Assembly (NCBI GenBank): GCA_029933275.1
Contig: JAOZOM010000005.1
Location: 1-20,700, forward strand
Length of the DNA stretch: 20,700 bases
Source of the DNA: Anaerolineales bacterium
GTDB lineage: Bacteria; Chloroflexota; Anaerolineae; Anaerolineales; Villigracilaceae
Reading direction: 5' to 3'
Below are positions 1-5,972 of this stretch, in pieces (the stretch's first letter is position 1; the number at the start of each line of letters is the position of its first letter). Position numbers and translations under genes: made by a program. The notes under the pieces were generated by a model. The model searched no databases. It saw nothing but the letters and a program-made list of their open reading frames with translations, and was not told where the DNA came from.

Positions 1-5
1 TAAAA

Positions 6-506
6 ATGAAAACACCAAATAAACTCTTTTTAGCGTTCGCTCTTTCGCTCATTTTATTGAACAGTTGCACTCCTACATCGAAAAAAGAAACTGAAGAATC
101 ACCCCCTCCGCCCATTGCTGAAATTTCATATTGCAATATGGACGACAGCACCCTCTGCTTAGAAGGTTTTGGCGAAGAAAACGAAGAAAATCTCATCATT
201 CTCTTTAAGTCCAATAGTTCGGAGTTTGAAGATATTTATCTACGAATCAACAAAAATGGAGAAAACATTCCTTACCAATGCGCCCAATCACAGGAATTCC
301 CCGAAAACATCTACTGTATAGGCGATTTTTTCCCCAACGACGAGGAAATTACAATCGGCGTTTACACCTTCAACAATGACACCCCAATTGGCAAGGGGAA
401 ATTCACCATTCAATATGGCGACCTTCAATTATCCGATGATGTCGAATTTGAAAATTCCCCCACCTTTCCGGATTATCCAAATTATCCCAATTACCCTAAC
501 GATTAA
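6..506 (+). CDS. Small predicted lipoprotein of unknown function
   Basis: The 166-residue product begins with a classic lipoprotein signal: positive N-terminus, hydrophobic stretch, and a lipobox L-N-S-C with Cys21 as the likely lipidated residue. The mature part is acidic and polar, holds four scattered cysteines that could form disulfides, and ends in a short tandem of Tyr-Pro-Asn units encoded by imperfect 9-base repeats. I do not recognise a family. The start codon lies five bases from the window edge, so its ribosome site cannot be judged, but the complete signal peptide argues that this is the true start. The next gene starts four bases after the stop, so the two are probably co-transcribed. 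The gene is AT-rich. Function is unknown; attachment to the outer face of the cytoplasmic membrane is inferred from the lipobox. Confidence 0.7.
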   Translation: MKTPNKLFLAFALSLILLNSCTPTSKKETEESPPPPIAEISYCNMDDSTLCLEGFGEENEENLIILFKSNSSEFEDIYLRINKNGENIPYQCAQSQEFPENIYCIGDFFPNDEEITIGVYTFNNDTPIGKGKFTIQYGDLQLSDDVEFENSPTFPDYPNYPNYPND

Positions 507-509
507 CCA

Positions 510-2099
510 ATGCCAAAAATTTTCTTAGACGGTCTTTACGTTCTAAGCCAAAATTGGAAAATTATCTTAAGCATAACAGCGATATTTTCTGTAAACTTCT
601 TGTTTAGTCCCAAAGCTAAACAAGAAGTTTCGCTTAAAATCCTGCTCCCTTTTTTTCTTTTTTCTCTTCTACTCCGTTTAGCTTTTCTGCGGGATATTTA
701 CGCCCCGTCCTATTTCGATTCGATTGAGCATCTCAGAATTATCAAAGGGATAGTAGAGGGATGGGAAAATCACGCGTTTTTGGATTCGCTCCAGCACATC
801 GTGCCAACCTATTATCATCTCGGTTTCCATTTTCTCGCCTCGCTCCTGACCTTTGGCTTGCGTGCCGATCCCATAAACGTGATGCTGGTCTTTGGGCAGG
901 TGACTCTCGCCATACTCCCCATCCCGGTCGCGATTCTCATCTGGCACGAGACAAAAAACAAATACGCCCTCATCTTCACCGCCCTCCTCGCAGGATTTGG
1001 TTGGTATATGCCCGGATTCGCAATCAATTGGGGAAAATATCCCGCGCTATTAGGCATCCTCGCATTTGAAATCACTTTAAGTCTAGCATACACATTTTCT
1101 CAAAAAAAGCACATCCAATTTGCTATTCTAACCTTAGGCATATTAATCTCTACTCTCATCCATACAAGAACACTCATTATTTTTCTCATCACTCTAACCA
1201 GTTGGCTTTTTGCAAAAAAAATAAAGAACCTCCCCAAAAATTACCGTCATTCAATTTTAAAAATTCAACTTTTAGGGATATTAATTTTTGGCATATTAAT
1301 CCAAACCGAACCGCTCCTAAAATTAGCCCTAGAGCCATATCTTGAAAACCATCTCCTAATTACCATAATCCTGATTCTAAGCTTCTTTGCTCTGGCAAAA
1401 TTCCCGCGCGCTTTTTATTTCAGTCTCTTCTTTATCTTATTTACTCTCGCTTCATTATTTATTCCAGTCGAGAGCGTATTTCCTCAATTAGCCAACCAAA
1501 CTCTGCTAGACAGACCCTTTGTAGAAATGATCCTCTATTTTCCCTTATCCCTTTTAGGCGGCTTAGGATTAGCAGGATTATTGAAATATGCAGGTATCTT
1601 TGCAAATGAAAAGAAATCGAGAAAAATCCTACTTTATATTAAATCCTTTCTCGTCATCTTATTCATTGCGGCAATTGGCATTATCTCGCTAAAAAACTAT
1701 AATTTTTACCCTTCCGATTGTTGCGTTCTTCTCAACTACGACGATACCATCGCCTTTGATTGGATGCGCGAGAATCTTCCCGCCAATGTGCGCATCTTAA
1801 CCGCTGGCAGGAATCTACAAGTCATCCCCAACGCAACTGAAACCAACTTGGTCGGCACCGATGCTGGGGTTTGGATTCCACAACGCCTCAATCGAGAAAT
1901 TATCCTAATGCCTTATCAACTTGATTTTCTTTCATTAGAAACGAGCAAGCTATTATGTCAAAGCCAAGTTGACTATATCTATGTTGGGAGTACAAATCAA
2001 CATTTCAACGGCAGGCAACTGGAAGAGAAAAGAACGTGGTATCAAAAAATTCTCTTCTTACCAAAAGTACAAATCTATCAATTTAAAGGCTGTAATTAG
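510..2099 (+). CDS. Multi-pass membrane protein, GT-C glycosyltransferase-like
   Basis: The 529-residue product has about ten to twelve hydrophobic segments through residue ~400, then a soluble C-terminal part of ~130 residues. This plan is typical of GT-C-fold glycosyltransferases (the PMT, ArnT and STT3 type), which use polyprenyl-linked sugars at the membrane. An acidic motif after the second hydrophobic segment, D-S-I-E-H at residues 70-74, sits where GT-C enzymes keep a catalytic Asp, and a Y-Y-H-L-G-F-H motif follows at ~101-107. I cannot name a substrate or a precise family, so the enzymatic call is an inference. No Shine-Dalgarno site is obvious; the start is four bases after the lipoprotein stop, which suggests translational coupling. 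Codon use changes inside the gene: ~740-1060 is visibly richer in G and C than the rest, with leucine codons CTC and CTG instead of TTA and CTA. Confidence 0.6.
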   Translation: MPKIFLDGLYVLSQNWKIILSITAIFSVNFLFSPKAKQEVSLKILLPFFLFSLLLRLAFLRDIYAPSYFDSIEHLRIIKGIVEGWENHAFLDSLQHIVPTYYHLGFHFLASLLTFGLRADPINVMLVFGQVTLAILPIPVAILIWHETKNKYALIFTALLAGFGWYMPGFAINWGKYPALLGILAFEITLSLAYTFSQKKHIQFAILTLGILISTLIHTRTLIIFLITLTSWLFAKKIKNLPKNYRHSILKIQLLGILIFGILIQTEPLLKLALEPYLENHLLITIILILSFFALAKFPRAFYFSLFFILFTLASLFIPVESVFPQLANQTLLDRPFVEMILYFPLSLLGGLGLAGLLKYAGIFANEKKSRKILLYIKSFLVILFIAAIGIISLKNYNFYPSDCCVLLNYDDTIAFDWMRENLPANVRILTAGRNLQVIPNATETNLVGTDAGVWIPQRLNREIILMPYQLDFLSLETSKLLCQSQVDYIYVGSTNQHFNGRQLEEKRTWYQKILFLPKVQIYQFKGCN

Positions 2100-2145
2100 G
2101 CAAAAAAACATCGCAGAATCTTATATAATGCCAACAAAATCTTGT

Positions 2146-2174
2146 TTGCTGAATCAAAACCCTTAGGGTATAAT
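2146..2174 (+). promoter_or_regulatory. Candidate sigma70-type promoter of the rpmH operon
   Basis: A perfect TATAAT lies at 2169-2174, with TTGCTG (three of six matches to the -35 consensus) at 2146-2151 and a 17-base spacer. Transcription would start near 2181, at the base of a hairpin. A second TATAAT at 2124-2129 has no credible -35 partner. The -35 match is weak, so this rests mainly on the -10 box and its position upstream of rpmH. Confidence 0.5.
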
Positions 2175-2180
2175 AATGCG

Positions 2181-2204
2181 CCAGTCCTCGAAAGTGAGGG
2201 CTGG
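2181..2204 (+). promoter_or_regulatory. Leader hairpin ahead of rpmH
   Basis: CCAGTCCTC at 2181-2189 pairs with GAGGGCTGG at 2196-2204 (nine pairs, one of them G-U) around a six-base loop. It starts where transcription from the TATAAT at 2169 would begin. It could stabilise the 5' end or regulate the operon. The following sequence, TTAAATTTTG, is not a strong T-tract, so an attenuator is less likely. Confidence 0.45.
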
Positions 2205-2246
2205 TTAAATTTTGCCATTATTCTAATAATCTGTGAGGAAAGTATT

Positions 2247-2417
2247 ATGCCAAAAAGAACCTACCAACCCAAAAAACGTCGCCGCGTCCGCGTGCATGGT
2301 TTTCGTCAACGTATGTCCACCAAAGGCGGACGTGATGTCTTAAAACGTCGTCGTCTTAAAGGACGCTATCGCCTAACCGTGAAAGCGAACGAACACGTCA
2401 AAAAAGTCAACTGGTAA
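2247..2417 (+). CDS. rpmH: 50S ribosomal protein L34 (bL34)
   Basis: The 56-residue, very basic product starts M-P-K-R-T-Y-Q-P-K-K and carries the L34 core H-G-F-R-x-R-M-x-T-K-x-G-R-x-V-L-x-R-R. L34 is a late-assembling protein of the large subunit that binds 23S rRNA. I chose the ATG at 2247 because it gives the conserved N-terminus and has GAGGAA seven bases upstream. The frame is open further upstream, to an ATG at 2142, but those residues do not resemble L34 and overlap the proposed promoter. The C-terminus is about ten residues longer than the E. coli protein (46 residues), ending V-K-K-V-N-W. It is followed by rnpA, the almost universal partner of rpmH. No dnaA gene lies upstream here, unlike the classic arrangement near the replication origin. 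Confidence 0.96.
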   Translation: MPKRTYQPKKRRRVRVHGFRQRMSTKGGRDVLKRRRLKGRYRLTVKANEHVKKVNW

Positions 2418-2487
2418 AGTTACCATCTGTGCAAAACTTATGGCAGATATCTAGAAGATCGAGTGAAGCAAATTTCCGAGGGTGCAG

Positions 2488-2829
2488 GTGCAACGTCAAT
2501 TTCGCCTGACCCGGTCAACTGATTTCAAGCGGGTGCGGCAAGATGGAAAATCTTATGCCCACCCGCTCCTTGTGTTGATTGCATTAAAAGATAGACAATC
2601 TACTACGAGAATTGGTGTAGCGGCAGGCAAAAGTGTGGGGAATGCCGTTAAACGGAATCGAGCCAAACGTCTGATTCGAGCCGCCGCACGAGATTTATAT
2701 CCGCAAATTAGTTCGGGATACGATTTAGTGCTTATCGCCCGCGCGCCGATCATCCAAGTCAAGATGCCCCAAGTCCGCACCGCGTTGCAGCAACTTTTGC
2801 AGCGCGCAAATTTGTTAAATGAAGCGTGA
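2488..2829 (+). CDS. rnpA: Ribonuclease P protein component
   Basis: The product is the small basic protein that binds the RNase P RNA and helps it mature the 5' ends of tRNAs. It shows the family signature G-N-A-V-K-R-N-R-A-K-R-L-I-R around residues 51-64, which forms the conserved RNR helix, plus the N-terminal L-x-x-x-x-D-F-x-x-V motif. Length is 113 residues, normal for the family. Two in-frame GTG codons compete as the start, at 2482 and 2488. A GAGG at 2478-2481 abuts the first directly but lies six bases before the second, so I prefer 2488. The 3' end overlaps yidD by 11 bases, implying translational coupling. It follows rpmH by 70 bases with no terminator in between. Confidence 0.95.
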   Translation: MQRQFRLTRSTDFKRVRQDGKSYAHPLLVLIALKDRQSTTRIGVAAGKSVGNAVKRNRAKRLIRAAARDLYPQISSGYDLVLIARAPIIQVKMPQVRTALQQLLQRANLLNEA

Positions 2830-3112
2830 GTTTTACCTCCCCGACGAATATCCCAGCGAACCGAAGTTGCGTGATTTACCACGCAATCTGCGCAATTTGC
2901 CGCGCATCGCTCTTTTAGCGGTGATACGTCTTTATCAGAAAACTTTTTCGCGCGCTTTACCTGCCGGAACCTGCCGTTTCTACCCATCCTGTTCACATTA
3001 TGGGTATCAGGCGATTTACAAGTATGGCGTGCTGAAAGGCTCAGTCATGGCAACTTGGCGCGTTATGCGTTGCAACCCCTTTAATGCGGGTGGTCACGAT
3101 CCTGTTCCATAG
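2819..3112 (+). CDS. yidD: Membrane protein insertion efficiency factor YidD
   Basis: The 97-residue product carries the YidD pattern: a short amphipathic or hydrophobic helix (~28-40), then C-R-F-Y-P-S-C-S-H-Y (Cys52 and Cys58), Y-G-x-x-x-G, R-C-N-P (Cys85) and the terminal G-G-H-D-P-V-P. YidD is a small protein at the inner face of the membrane that helps YidC and Sec insert membrane proteins. It has an N-terminal extension of ~20 charged residues compared with compact homologues. The ATG lies within the last codons of rnpA. The family is normally found exactly here, between rnpA and yidC; in this window one extra gene separates yidD from yidC. Confidence 0.95.
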   Translation: MKREFYLPDEYPSEPKLRDLPRNLRNLPRIALLAVIRLYQKTFSRALPAGTCRFYPSCSHYGYQAIYKYGVLKGSVMATWRVMRCNPFNAGGHDPVP

Positions 3113-3122
3113 GAGAAAACAA

Positions 3123-4205
3123 GTGAAATTGAAAAAAATATTTATTCTTAGCGCAGCAGTGATGCTATTCGTGCTTTTAAGCGGATGTTCTGCCTCTGCG
3201 ATGCGCTCTAATAGTTGGTCTGGCTTAAGTGCAGATGCAGAAAAAGCCTATCTTGCGAAGGGTACTTTTGTTTACGCGATTAGCTTGAGCAATGGTAGCA
3301 TGGCATGGCGGTATCCCGCTGAAAAAGCGGATAGCAAAGAGGCTTATTTTGCTAATCCTGTTTTAAGCGAAGATGGGCAATTGATCATTGCTAGCGCAGG
3401 CTCCAACCATAGCTTAAGCTCCTTAAACCCCGCAACTGGGAATTTAAACTGGACTTTTAGCGATGCCGAAGGGGTTTGGATTGCAAGCCCACTTGTGCTT
3501 GGCGATACTCTTTACGCACCCAATACCGATGGAAAACTCTACGCCCTCGATTTGAACGGAAGTTTCCTCTGGGCAAAACATATTGGCGGCGCATTATGGG
3601 CGCAACCGGTCAGCGATGGTGATTTCTTATATATCACTTCACTTGACCATCATGTTTACGCTTTTGATTTACAAAAAAAAGAAGTTACGTGGAATGTTGA
3701 TCTTGGCGGCGCGATTCCCGGAGCTCTCGCTTTAGATGCCGAAGGAAAACTTTATCTTGGTTCCTTCGCCTCCGCTATCGTCTCAATTGACAGCCAAAGC
3801 CAGAATTTAGCATGGGAAACACCCACCAAAGGCTGGATTTGGGATGCTCCAGTTCTTGATGCGGATACGCTCTACGTTGGCGACCTTGATGGTTATTTTC
3901 ACTCTATCAACACTGCGGATGGAAGCGAAAACTGGGATGCTTTCCAACCGGATGGACCCGTTACTGGATCTCCACTGGTAAGTAAAGATTTTGTTGTCCT
4001 CGGCACAGAATCTGGCACGGCTTACGCGATTGATAACGATGGAAAGATAGTTTGGCAACAAAATGTTGGCGAGCGACTATACACAAATCCTGTTCAAAGT
4101 GGTGAGTTGCTTCTTTTCGCCCCCACAGGAATCAAAATCAAAATCGCACTCGTTGCGCTTGATATCGAAGGAAGACAGGTGTGGCAATTCACACCTGAAA
4201 ACTAA
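3123..4205 (+). CDS. PQQ-repeat beta-propeller lipoprotein, BamB-like
   Basis: The 360-residue product begins with a lipoprotein signal ending in L-L-S-G-C (Cys22). The rest is a string of about seven to eight repeats of the PQQ or quinoprotein-propeller type, each with a W-x-x-x-x-x-G-like blade and phrases such as L-Y-A-L-D-L-N-G-S-F-L-W-A and V-Y-A-F-D-L-Q-K. The fold is that of BamB, a scaffold for outer-membrane protein assembly, but no catalytic PQQ-enzyme residues are evident, so a scaffolding or protein-interaction role is more likely. I chose GTG 3123: AGGAG at 3111-3115 is seven bases upstream, and this start gives a normal signal peptide. An upstream ATG at 3084 lies inside yidD and would add thirteen residues ahead of the signal. 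It sits inside the yidD-yidC operon, so a link to membrane protein biogenesis is plausible but inferred. Confidence 0.85.
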   Translation: MKLKKIFILSAAVMLFVLLSGCSASAMRSNSWSGLSADAEKAYLAKGTFVYAISLSNGSMAWRYPAEKADSKEAYFANPVLSEDGQLIIASAGSNHSLSSLNPATGNLNWTFSDAEGVWIASPLVLGDTLYAPNTDGKLYALDLNGSFLWAKHIGGALWAQPVSDGDFLYITSLDHHVYAFDLQKKEVTWNVDLGGAIPGALALDAEGKLYLGSFASAIVSIDSQSQNLAWETPTKGWIWDAPVLDADTLYVGDLDGYFHSINTADGSENWDAFQPDGPVTGSPLVSKDFVVLGTESGTAYAIDNDGKIVWQQNVGERLYTNPVQSGELLLFAPTGIKIKIALVALDIEGRQVWQFTPEN

Positions 4206-4214
4206 GGAGATATT

Positions 4215-4970
4215 ATGTGGGATACCTACATCATCATTCCCATGAGCAATGTCCTGCTCTGGATATATGAAATCATAGGACATAATTTCGGCATTGCGAT
4301 TATCCTTTTCACCATTCTTATTCGCGCCATCACTTGGCCCCTCACAGCCCAACAACTCAAAGGGACACAAGGGATGCAGGAATTGCAAAAAGATAAAGAA
4401 TGGCTAGGCATTCAGAAAAAATATAAAAACGACAAAGAAAAGTTGGCTAGCGAGCAGATGCGCATCTATAAAGAGCGCGGAATTAACCCCTTTGGCTCTT
4501 GTCTACCAACTTTCATCCAATTCCCAATCATCATCGGGCTTTATCAATCCATCATCCGCTCCCTTGCCGCGACCCCGCTCTCACTACTCAACCTTTCGCG
4601 TAGCCTCTACTCCTTCTTAGATGTTTCCCAAATCATCCCGCTTAATAGCCGATTTCTTTGGATGGATTTAGGTCGCCCTGAATCAATTAACGTCTTTGGT
4701 TTTGCTCTCCCCACTTTGGCAATCATCGTAGTCATTACCTCCTATATTCAATCCAAACTAATGACCCCGCCCTCCAACCCCGGCGATCAAGGTGCAGCGA
4801 TGGGGAATATGATGGCAATTTACATGCCCTTCCTGATGGGCTATTTCGCGATGACCTTCGCCTCAGGTTTGGCACTTTACTTCATTGTCAGCAACCTGCT
4901 CGGTATCGCCCAATATGCGATGATGGGAAAAGCCAACTGGAGCAATTTAATCCCCGGAAAGAAAAGTTAG
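4215..4970 (+). CDS. yidC: Membrane protein insertase YidC/Oxa1 family
   Basis: The 251-residue product is a short YidC or SpoIIIJ-type insertase without the large periplasmic domain seen in proteobacteria. It has five hydrophobic segments, a conserved Arg in the first core segment (Arg37 in L-I-R-A-I-T-W-P-L), which supplies the positive groove that accepts substrates, and the family motif N-P-F-G-S-C-L-P-T-F-I-Q-F-P-I at ~91-105. A charged cytoplasmic hairpin lies between (~50-90). It inserts small membrane proteins alone or with the Sec translocon. AAGGAG at 4204-4209 is five bases from the ATG. No lipobox is seen at the N-terminus, unlike Bacillus homologues. It is separated by nine bases from the propeller gene before it and by ten from khpB after it. 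Confidence 0.95.
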   Translation: MWDTYIIIPMSNVLLWIYEIIGHNFGIAIILFTILIRAITWPLTAQQLKGTQGMQELQKDKEWLGIQKKYKNDKEKLASEQMRIYKERGINPFGSCLPTFIQFPIIIGLYQSIIRSLAATPLSLLNLSRSLYSFLDVSQIIPLNSRFLWMDLGRPESINVFGFALPTLAIIVVITSYIQSKLMTPPSNPGDQGAAMGNMMAIYMPFLMGYFAMTFASGLALYFIVSNLLGIAQYAMMGKANWSNLIPGKKS

Positions 4971-4980
4971 GGAGAGAAAA

Positions 4981-5760
4981 ATGTCAGAACAAACAACACT
5001 CGAAATCATTGCACCAACAGTTGAAGAAGCTCTAGCGCAAGGACTGAAAGATTTAGGATTAACCGCCGCAGATGTCTCTTTTGAAGTTCTAGATTCTGGT
5101 GGCAAAGGCTTTTTAGGGATGGGAAAACGTCAGGTGCGGATGCGACTTACAGTCAACGGCGAAACGAATGATGACCTCGCCTCTCAAGCTGAGGACAAGT
5201 CCGCTCCGCTCGCTGACCCTGTGCCTGCTCCCGCTAAAGAAGAAAATGCATCCCTCACCCCCAAAACGGATCCCGCTAATCCATCCAAAGAAGAACCGCT
5301 CCTCGAACGATCCGAAGAAGTGGTCAATAAACTCCTCGAGTTAATGCACCTCGACGCGCAAGCCTCCGCCCGCTACGACGACCCCGACCGCGAAGGACGA
5401 AAATCGGTCTACGTTGAAGTCTCCGGCAAAGAGTTGGGCGTTCTCATTGGCAGACGCGGCAAAACCATTGATGCGTTTCAGCGTATCGCCGCATTGATTG
5501 TGAGCAAAGAAATGGCTCGCTGGGTGCGTCTCTCCATTGATGTGGAAGGGCATCGTAGCCGCCGTGAGCAACAACTCCGCCGCATGGCGCAGAAAATGGC
5601 AGAACAAGTCATCAAAACGGGACGTAAGCAAAGCCTAGAGCCGATGCCCGCCAACGAACGGCGCATCGTCCACATGGAGTTGCAAAACAGTCCTGATGTA
5701 AAAACAAACAGTTTCGGTGAAGACCCACAACGCAAAGTTGTGATTGAGCCGAAAAACTAA
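4981..5760 (+). CDS. khpB: RNA-binding protein KhpB (Jag), Jag_N-KH-R3H
   Basis: The 259-residue product has the three Jag domains in order: Jag_N (~4-58) with the G-G-K-G-F-L-G-M-G signature; a low-complexity, Pro/Ala/Glu-rich linker (~60-108); a KH domain (~110-185) with the RNA-contacting loop G-R-R-G at 157-160; and an R3H domain (~190-257) with R-R-I-V-H at 227-231. KhpB (also EloR) binds RNA, usually with KhpA, and affects cell division and elongation in Gram-positive bacteria. GGAG at 4971-4974 supports the start. Its position after yidC is the conserved one. It is the last gene of the operon: a strong terminator starts two bases after its stop. The genes mnmE and mnmG that often follow are absent here. 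Confidence 0.94.
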   Translation: MSEQTTLEIIAPTVEEALAQGLKDLGLTAADVSFEVLDSGGKGFLGMGKRQVRMRLTVNGETNDDLASQAEDKSAPLADPVPAPAKEENASLTPKTDPANPSKEEPLLERSEEVVNKLLELMHLDAQASARYDDPDREGRKSVYVEVSGKELGVLIGRRGKTIDAFQRIAALIVSKEMARWVRLSIDVEGHRSRREQQLRRMAQKMAEQVIKTGRKQSLEPMPANERRIVHMELQNSPDVKTNSFGEDPQRKVVIEPKN

Positions 5761-5761
5761 A

Positions 5762-5799
5762 GAAAACAAAAACCCGCTGAATAGCGGGTTTTTGTTTTC
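5762..5799. terminator. Perfect 17-bp terminator after khpB
   Basis: The arms at 5762-5778 and 5783-5799 are exact reverse complements (A-rich left arm, core CCCGCT and AGCGGG, T-rich right arm) around the loop GAAT. The A and T tracts make it look bidirectional, although the only nearby gene it clearly serves is khpB. Confidence 0.93.
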
Positions 5800-5808
5800 C
5801 TGCCACAA

Positions 5809-5870
5809 CGGGGCTTCCGCTATAAGCCTGCTCCGTTCACGGGCAGGCGGTATAGATTAAACCAACCCCG
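5809..5870. repeat. Long imperfect hairpin element
   Basis: Nested complementary segments: CGGGG 5809-5813 with CCCCG 5866-5870; CTATA 5820-5824 with TATAG 5851-5855; GCCTGC 5826-5831 with GCAGGC 5843-5848; CCG 5833-5835 with CGG 5840-5842, closing on the loop TTCA. Together they can fold into one long interrupted hairpin. It carries no credible reading frame. It could be a dispersed palindromic repeat, a remnant of a tiny mobile element, or a structured RNA; one copy in one window cannot decide. Confidence 0.45.
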
Positions 5871-5895
5871 CCTAGGAGGGAGACATCCACAGAAC

Positions 5896-5945
5896 GGGGG
5901 GGGGTAAAATTTACCAATCAACTCGCGCCTGAAAACAGTTATAAT
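5896..5945 (+). promoter_or_regulatory. Candidate promoter region of the first sensor kinase
   Basis: A TATAAT box lies at 5940-5945, 28 bases before the kinase start, but I see no good -35 at the right distance. Just upstream are a run of nine G (5896-5904) and a near-palindrome GGTAAA-A-TTTACC (5903-5915) that could bind an activator. Weak -35 plus an upstream dyad would fit an activated promoter; this is inference. Confidence 0.35.
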
Positions 5946-5972
5946 TCACCAGATAAAATCAAAGGCGCATAA

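Noticed and set aside
2181..2204. Hairpin before rpmH as an intrinsic terminator of the preceding gene
   Set aside because: It is followed by TTAAATTTTG rather than a T-run, and it lies after the best -10 box, so a leader role fits better.
2142..2246. Longer N-terminus for rpmH
   Set aside because: The added 35 residues do not look like L34 and overlap the likely promoter and leader hairpin; the ATG at 2247 has a good ribosome site.
2100..2246. Replication origin near rpmH
   Set aside because: No dnaA gene and no DnaA-box cluster is visible; the region is better explained by a promoter and leader.
3084..3122. Upstream ATG for the propeller lipoprotein
   Set aside because: It would put thirteen residues before a complete lipoprotein signal and overlap yidD; GTG 3123 has AGGAG at ideal distance.
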